From: ZC4RG29 sp036563875
Lineage (GTDB): Bacteria; Bacteroidota; Bacteroidia; Cytophagales; Cyclobacteriaceae
Direction: 5' to 3'
Length of the DNA stretch: 8,653 nt
NCBI GenBank assembly: GCA_036563875.1
Contig: DATCLO010000084.1
Coordinates: 1-8,653, forward strand
Part shown: positions 6,494-8,653 of the stretch, in pieces
Numbering within the stretch: the stretch's first letter is position 1
Layout: every line of letters begins with the position of its first letter
Position numbers and translations under genes: made by a program
Notes under the pieces: generated by a model
The model's database searches: none
What the model was told of the DNA's origin: nothing
The model's input: the letters and a program-made list of their open reading frames with translations, nothing else

Positions 6494-7900
6494 ATGTACT
6501 TTCAACGTGTATACGATCAAGGCCTCGCACAGGCCAGCTACTTCATCGGATGTCAGCAATTGGGTGTCGCGCTCGTGATTGATCCCAAGCGTGATGTGGA
6601 TACTTACCTGGAAATCGCCAGGCAGAATAGCATGCAGATCACGCATGTTGCTGAAACGCATATTCATGCCGACTTCCTGTCGGGAGCGAGAGAGCTCACC
6701 GCACTGACGGGTGCCAAACTATATCTTTCAGATGAAGGCGGACCTGATTGGCAGTACGAATTTGATCACGTTGGATTGAAAGATGGAGATGAATTTCGGG
6801 TTGGAAACCTGAAAATCGAAGTTATGCATACGCCGGGTCATACGCCGGAAAGCATCAGCTTCTTACTAACCGATCTCCCGGCTTCCGAGGAGCCTGTCAT
6901 GATCTTTACCGGTGACTTTGTATTTGTTGGCGACATTGGCAGACCGGATCTCCTTGAAAAAGCTGCCGGCATGGTGGGCACTCAGGAAGTCGGGGCAAGG
7001 CAAATGTATCAGTCACTGAAACGGTTTGCCCAACTCCCGGATCACGTGCAGGTGTGGCCTGGTCACGGTGCGGGCTCGGCCTGCGGCAAGGCGCTCGGTG
7101 CAGTACCCAGCTCAACGGTCGGTTACGAGAAAATACGCAACTGGGCATTTCAATACGAGAATGACGAAGACGGCTTCGTCCGCTACCTGCTGGAAGGCCA
7201 ACCCGAGCCACCGAAGTACTTTGCTATGATGAAGAAACTGAACAAACTCGACAGGCCGCTGTTGACCGAAGTTCCGAAACCAGAAAAGCTTTCTATCCCC
7301 CAGCTGAAGGATGCATTGAAGAAAGGCATTACGGTTGTCGACACCAGGTCAAAGACAGAATTCGCTGATGGTTTCATACCCGGAACGATCAATATTCAGG
7401 GAAACAATTCCTTTTCAACCTGGATGGGATGGTTTGTTTCCTACGAGAAGCCGTTCATCCTGATCGCTGAAGAATCACAGCTCGACGACCTCACGCGAAA
7501 ACTCATGCGCATCGGCCTCGATAATATTATGGGATATGTCGATGGGGTTCAGGACTGGGTGGCCGAAGGTGGAAAACTCTCGAAAAGTAAAACTATCTCA
7601 ATAGACGAATTCAAGAAAATTCTCAGCACCAATCACACCCAAATCATTGACCTTCGCGGTGCGACAGAATACACTGCCGGACACATTAAGGGCACAGAAA
7701 ACCTATTTATCGGCACATTGACCGACAACCTCGATAAAATACGCAAGGATCAACAGGTGATCCTCCTTTGTCTATCGGGTGATCGTACGACGATCGGACA
7801 CTCACTTCTGGTGCGGCATGGATTCCAGAATGTCAAGAGTTTTTCGGGAGGAGTGCGTGAATGGGTGACCGAGGGGAACGATCTCATCAACCTTTCATAA
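6494..7900 (+). CDS. CstB-like persulfide dioxygenase-rhodanese fusion
   Basis: This 468-residue cytoplasmic protein has three parts. Residues 1-245 are a metallo-beta-lactamase-fold persulfide dioxygenase with THIHADF (55-61), PGHTPES (114-120), GDFVFVGDIGRPDLL (140-154) and PGHGAGSACGKALG (189-202). H56, H116 and D141 match the iron-binding His-His-Asp set of ETHE1. Residues about 265-357 are a rhodanese fold whose active-loop cysteine is missing (FILIAEESQ, A326 near that place). Residues about 365-460 are a second rhodanese with loop CLSGDR and C426. Persulfide dioxygenases oxidise glutathione or other thiol persulfides to sulfite with O2. The layout is that of Staphylococcus aureus CstB, and C20, C197 and C426 appear to correspond to its functional cysteines. 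The last-gene position in a transporter-rhodanese cluster supports sulfide and persulfide detoxification or sulfane-sulfur use. CoA-disulfide or rhodanese-only roles are unlikely. Confidence 0.95.
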   Translation: MYFQRVYDQGLAQASYFIGCQQLGVALVIDPKRDVDTYLEIARQNSMQITHVAETHIHADFLSGARELTALTGAKLYLSDEGGPDWQYEFDHVGLKDGDEFRVGNLKIEVMHTPGHTPESISFLLTDLPASEEPVMIFTGDFVFVGDIGRPDLLEKAAGMVGTQEVGARQMYQSLKRFAQLPDHVQVWPGHGAGSACGKALGAVPSSTVGYEKIRNWAFQYENDEDGFVRYLLEGQPEPPKYFAMMKKLNKLDRPLLTEVPKPEKLSIPQLKDALKKGITVVDTRSKTEFADGFIPGTINIQGNNSFSTWMGWFVSYEKPFILIAEESQLDDLTRKLMRIGLDNIMGYVDGVQDWVAEGGKLSKSKTISIDEFKKILSTNHTQIIDLRGATEYTAGHIKGTENLFIGTLTDNLDKIRKDQQVILLCLSGDRTTIGHSLLVRHGFQNVKSFSGGVREWVTEGNDLINLS

Positions 7901-7968
7901 AATCCCATGAAAATCAGGTGTACGCTGCCCGATAATTTTTTTAACTTCGGTCAACTAACCTGATTATC
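7901..7968 (+). promoter_or_regulatory. Short leader with a possible promoter for the Fe-S/molybdopterin oxidoreductase genes
   Basis: TAACTTCG at 7942-7949 matches the -7 consensus TAnnTTTG in five of six fixed bases, after a run of T residues. An inverted repeat AATCAGGT (7912-7919) / ACCTGATT (7958-7965) brackets it. No CRP-like site lies at the 29.5-bp position, so this unit seems to be controlled separately from the sulfur genes. The T-run (7936-7942) lacks a preceding stem and is not called a terminator. Confidence 0.35.
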
Positions 7969-8430
7969 ATGGCAACGATAACCCTCAACGTCAACGGAAA
8001 AAAGCGGGTCGTGGAAGCAGATCCGCAGACGCCCTTATTGTGGATTCTGCGCGACCACCTCGACCTGGTGGGAACAAAGTACGGTTGCGGCATAGCGCAA
8101 TGCGGTGCATGTACCGTACATGTTGACGGCGTGGCGACACGCTCGTGCTCACTTCCCGTGTCGCAAATCGGCGACAAGGAAGTAACAACGATAGAGGGCC
8201 TTTCACAAAACGGCGATCATCCCGTTCAGAAGGCCTGGTTGGAACACGACGTCGCCCAATGCGGCTATTGCCAAGCCGGACAGATCATGACGGCTGCAGC
8301 GTTACTGAAGCGCAATCCCAACCCCACCGACGCAGATATTGAAGACGCCATGCATGGAAATATCTGCCGGTGTGCCACCTACCTGAGAATCCGGGCAGCG
8401 GTACGCACCGCCGCCAATTCAACCATCTAA
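7969..8430 (+). CDS. (2Fe-2S)-binding small subunit of a xanthine dehydrogenase-family (IorA-like) oxidoreductase
   Basis: This 153-residue subunit has normal length for the family. The N-terminal plant-type ferredoxin domain binds one cluster through C40, C45, C48 and C60 (CGIAQCGACTVHVDG). The C-terminal helical domain binds the second through C98, C101, C133 and C135 (QCGYCQAGQIM, NICRCATYLR). These subunits pass electrons from the molybdenum cofactor to an acceptor. CGYCQxGQIM resembles isoquinoline 1-oxidoreductase alpha subunits and related aldehyde oxidoreductases more than true xanthine dehydrogenases. It has no signal peptide, whereas the large-subunit gene 11 bp downstream has a Tat signal, so this subunit is probably folded in the cytoplasm and exported with its partner. 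The substrate is unknown. No FAD-subunit gene lies between the two, as is usual for the IorAB type. Confidence 0.94.
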   Translation: MATITLNVNGKKRVVEADPQTPLLWILRDHLDLVGTKYGCGIAQCGACTVHVDGVATRSCSLPVSQIGDKEVTTIEGLSQNGDHPVQKAWLEHDVAQCGYCQAGQIMTAAALLKRNPNPTDADIEDAMHGNICRCATYLRIRAAVRTAANSTI

Positions 8431-8441
8431 CCCTCTTTCTC

Positions 8442-8653
8442 ATGACACGCGCAAAAACGACAATCAATAGAAGGTCTTTCCTCAAGGCTACTGCCATGGC
8501 CGGAGGCGGCCTCATGCTCAGCTTCAATTGGCTCGCGGCGTGCAAGGCACCATCGGGTGATGAGATGCTGGATATGCCGGATGAATGGTTCGACCTGAAC
8601 AGCTACATCAAGATCGGCAATAACGGCGTGGTGACGCTGATGTCGCCTAACCC
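8442..8653 (+). CDS. Molybdopterin-binding large subunit (IorB-like), N-terminus only
   Basis: Only 70 residues lie in the window. They begin with a Tat signal: INRRSFLK (8-15), then a weakly hydrophobic stretch (16-33). The mature start ends in DLNSYIKIGNNGVVTLMSPN, which is how IorB-type molybdopterin subunits of the xanthine dehydrogenase family open. LAAC (31-34) has the form of a lipobox, so the protein may be a Tat-exported lipoprotein anchored at C34. It starts 11 bp after the small subunit, so the two are in one operon. The catalytic domains lie beyond the window, and the substrate cannot be predicted. The call rests on the N-terminus and the context. Confidence 0.85.
   Translation, partial: MTRAKTTINRRSFLKATAMAGGGLMLSFNWLAACKAPSGDEMLDMPDEWFDLNSYIKIGNNGVVTLMSPN

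Noticed and set aside
7936..7942. T-run after the dioxygenase gene as an intrinsic terminator
   Set aside because: No stable stem precedes it; it more likely belongs to the following promoter.

Overview
The window looks like a bacterial chromosome segment from the phylum Bacteroidota. The evidence is the family content (a secreted GH115 glycosidase, split YeeE/YedE halves, a DUF6132 protein and a Crp/Fnr regulator of the type common there), A-rich leaders with almost no Shine-Dalgarno sequences, and a TAATTTTG box that matches the Bacteroidota -7 promoter element. A Cytophagales-like soil or sediment organism is plausible, but this is a guess from composition and gene style.

Layout. Positions 1-2898 (minus strand) hold one long open frame for a secreted GH115 alpha-glucuronidase. 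It starts inside the window and is cut at the very C-terminus by the window edge. A 210-bp divergent intergenic region separates it from a plus-strand sulfur cluster: a Crp/Fnr regulator (3109-3741), a TSUP/TauE-type permease (3807-4607), a small two-helix DUF6132 protein (4623-4829), two half-size YeeE/YedE-type permeases (4880-5449 and 5462-5974), a single-domain rhodanese (6085-6411) and a persulfide dioxygenase-rhodanese fusion (6494-7900). The last part is a separate oxidoreductase locus: a two-[2Fe-2S] subunit (7969-8430) and the start of its Tat-exported molybdopterin subunit (8442 to the window end).

How the sulfur genes fit together. The fusion protein has the same three-part plan as staphylococcal CstB (dioxygenase, inactive rhodanese, active rhodanese). 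With the TauE-like permease and the extra rhodanese, the cluster resembles the staphylococcal cst sulfide-detoxification operon, but here it has a Crp/Fnr protein in place of CstR and adds YeeE thiosulfate-type permeases. The inferred flow is that YeeE halves and TSUP move thiosulfate or sulfite across the membrane, rhodaneses shuttle sulfane sulfur, and the dioxygenase oxidises persulfide to sulfite. No sulfide:quinone reductase lies in the window.

The most notable non-coding signal is a set of three CRP-like operators (TGTGA-N6-TCACA type) at 3737-3752, 5978-5999 and 6423-6438. They lie upstream of the permease, rhodanese and dioxygenase genes. The middle one is a perfect 8+6+8 palindrome. 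The other two sit at exactly the same distance (29.5 bp from operator centre to box start) from a Bacteroidota-style -7 box. The recognition helix of the neighbouring regulator keeps the Arg-Glu...Arg residues that read TGTGA in E. coli CRP, so the regulator and its sites seem to match. No RNA genes, mobile elements, CRISPR arrays or convincing intrinsic terminators were seen.
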